Of a stretch of DNA of 43,702 bases, positions 43,089 to 43,702 are shown one piece after another. Origin of the DNA: an uncultured Rhizobium sp. (GTDB lineage: Bacteria; Pseudomonadota; Alphaproteobacteria; Rhizobiales; Rhizobiaceae); NCBI GenBank assembly GCA_945952315.1, contig CAMFIE010000031.1, forward strand, positions 1 to 43,702. Direction: 5' to 3'. Position 1 is the first letter of the stretch; the number at the start of each line of letters is the position of its first letter. A model generated the notes under the pieces. The model saw nothing but the letters and a program-made list of their open reading frames with translations. It had not been told where the DNA came from and did no database searches. Position numbers and translations under genes: made by a program.

Positions 43089-43702
43089 TCAACCCCCTGC
43101 CGGCTCGAACACAAGATCGCGGGTGACGATGATCCTGACCAGGAAGCCGGGCCGGATAGTCAGTGTCGGCGCGACCTGCAACTGGCGCTGGACGATCTGC
43201 TGGCCGGCCTGATTGACGGTATCCTGCGCCCCGTCGCGGATGGCGCGGATCAGCCGGTCCTCGTCGCTGGTCGCCAGCTCCGGACCGACTGCGAGCAGCG
43301 TGGACAGCCCTGCGGCCTTCATCAGATCCCACCAATGATAATCGACCCCATCCTCCAGCCCGGCATAGCCGCTGGCGTCCGCGCCCGGCAGGCGTTCCAG
43401 AACGATGGACCGGCCGCCCGGCAGGATCAGGCGGTTCCACACCAGTAACACGCGGCGCTGGCCGAAGGTCACGCCATCGTCGTATTGGCCGATGATGCGG
43501 GTGCCCTGCGGGATCAACAGCAGCGAGCCGGTCGGGCTGTCATAGACGTTCTCGGTGACTTGGGCCGTGATCTGGCCCGGAAGGTTGGAACGGATGCCGG
43601 TGATGAGCGCGGCGGGGATCACCGCCCCGGCCTGAAGGATATAGGGTGATGCCGGCGGCGCGACGCGATCCGGGGCGACGGTCTGCCGGTCCACCGGCCC
43701 GT
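43089..43702 (-). CDS. trbI: Conjugal transfer protein TrbI, C-terminal part (cut by window edge)
   Basis: At least 204 residues of the TrbI/VirB10 C-terminal domain, including SPYILQAGAVIPAALITGIR, LPGQITAQVTENVYDSPTGS, LLIPQGTRIIGQYDDGV, LPGGRSIVLERLPGADASGY and PTLTIRPGFLVRIIVTRDLV. VirB10-like proteins span the envelope and form part of the secretion-channel core. The reading frame is open to the window edge, so the N-terminal membrane part lies outside. It shows that a Trb-type secretion system is present. Confidence 0.93.
   Translation of the reverse strand, partial: GPVDRQTVAPDRVAPPASPYILQAGAVIPAALITGIRSNLPGQITAQVTENVYDSPTGSLLLIPQGTRIIGQYDDGVTFGQRRVLLVWNRLILPGGRSIVLERLPGADASGYAGLEDGVDYHWWDLMKAAGLSTLLAVGPELATSDEDRLIRAIRDGAQDTVNQAGQQIVQRQLQVAPTLTIRPGFLVRIIVTRDLVFEPAGG

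Larger units (their letters stand above)
40042..43702. mobile_element. One end of a putative integrative conjugative element (partial)
   Basis: Directly 3' of tRNA-Arg, all genes run on the minus strand towards the tRNA: trbI, DUF2274, a small unknown gene, a TumE-like gene, an HTH gene and a large serine recombinase. Trb genes show a conjugation module and the recombinase an integration module, so an ICE is the natural reading. The inner att site or the far end lies outside the window, so neither size nor excision can be judged. Confidence 0.75.

Noticed and set aside
42790-43212. 140-residue plus-strand open frame
   Set aside because: Antisense to DUF2274 and trbI, no supporting motif.

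Overview
The window looks like chromosome of a Rhizobiales alphaproteobacterium, most likely Rhizobiaceae (Agrobacterium/Rhizobium-like). The basis is high GC, an L31 without zinc cysteines, the composite palindromic repeats typical of rhizobia, an AT-poor background, and the gene content. No species can be named from the sequence alone.

Layout. (1) 1-2620: glycerol kinase and, divergently, 3-hydroxybutyrate dehydrogenase. (2) 2741-13453: a purine catabolism cluster. The plus strand carries xdhABC, a small unknown coiled-coil gene, puuD (membrane urate oxidase with cytochrome c tail) and guaD. The minus strand carries puuE-uraD-allA-uraH, all overlapping by 1-4 bases. The two arms converge on a yefM-yoeB toxin-antitoxin pair with a clear promoter/operator palindrome. 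Together they cover guanine -> xanthine -> urate -> 5-hydroxyisourate -> OHCU -> S-allantoin -> allantoate, plus ureidoglycolate breakdown. The allantoate-to-ureidoglycolate step is not in the window. (3) 13538-19331: a FAD oxidoreductase and mnmD with overlapping divergent start codons, a hybrid histidine kinase, and a non-pyrrolysine MttB-family methyltransferase. (4) 19368-19715: nested palindromic repeats. (5) 19728-28790: housekeeping genes: a MotA/TolQ-like plus OmpA/MotB-like pair, suhB, a DEAD-box helicase, a PepSY protein, DUF1905, an ABC exporter, rpmE and an EamA permease.

(6) 29026-32805: an operon of a circularly permuted ATP-grasp protein, an alpha-E protein and a transglutaminase-like protease, followed by a J-domain-like protein. 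This looks like a peptide or amide-forming system with no known substrate and is the best candidate here for an under-described pathway. (7) 33130-33817: a HigBA pair. (8) 33822-38763: a xylose-type sugar ABC transporter (xylFHG) with a divergent ROK repressor, a 21-base operator palindrome and a strong stem-loop between xylF and xylH.

(9) 39098-39964: a MarR regulator and a very AT-rich stretch. (10) 39965-43702: tRNA-Arg(CCG) with what looks like one end of an integrative conjugative element. The element carries a large serine recombinase whose last ~21 codons are antisense tRNA, an HTH protein and TumE-like protein translationally coupled to it, a small unknown gene, DUF2274 and trbI (cut by the window edge). 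Three toxin-antitoxin-type pairs occur in 44 kb.
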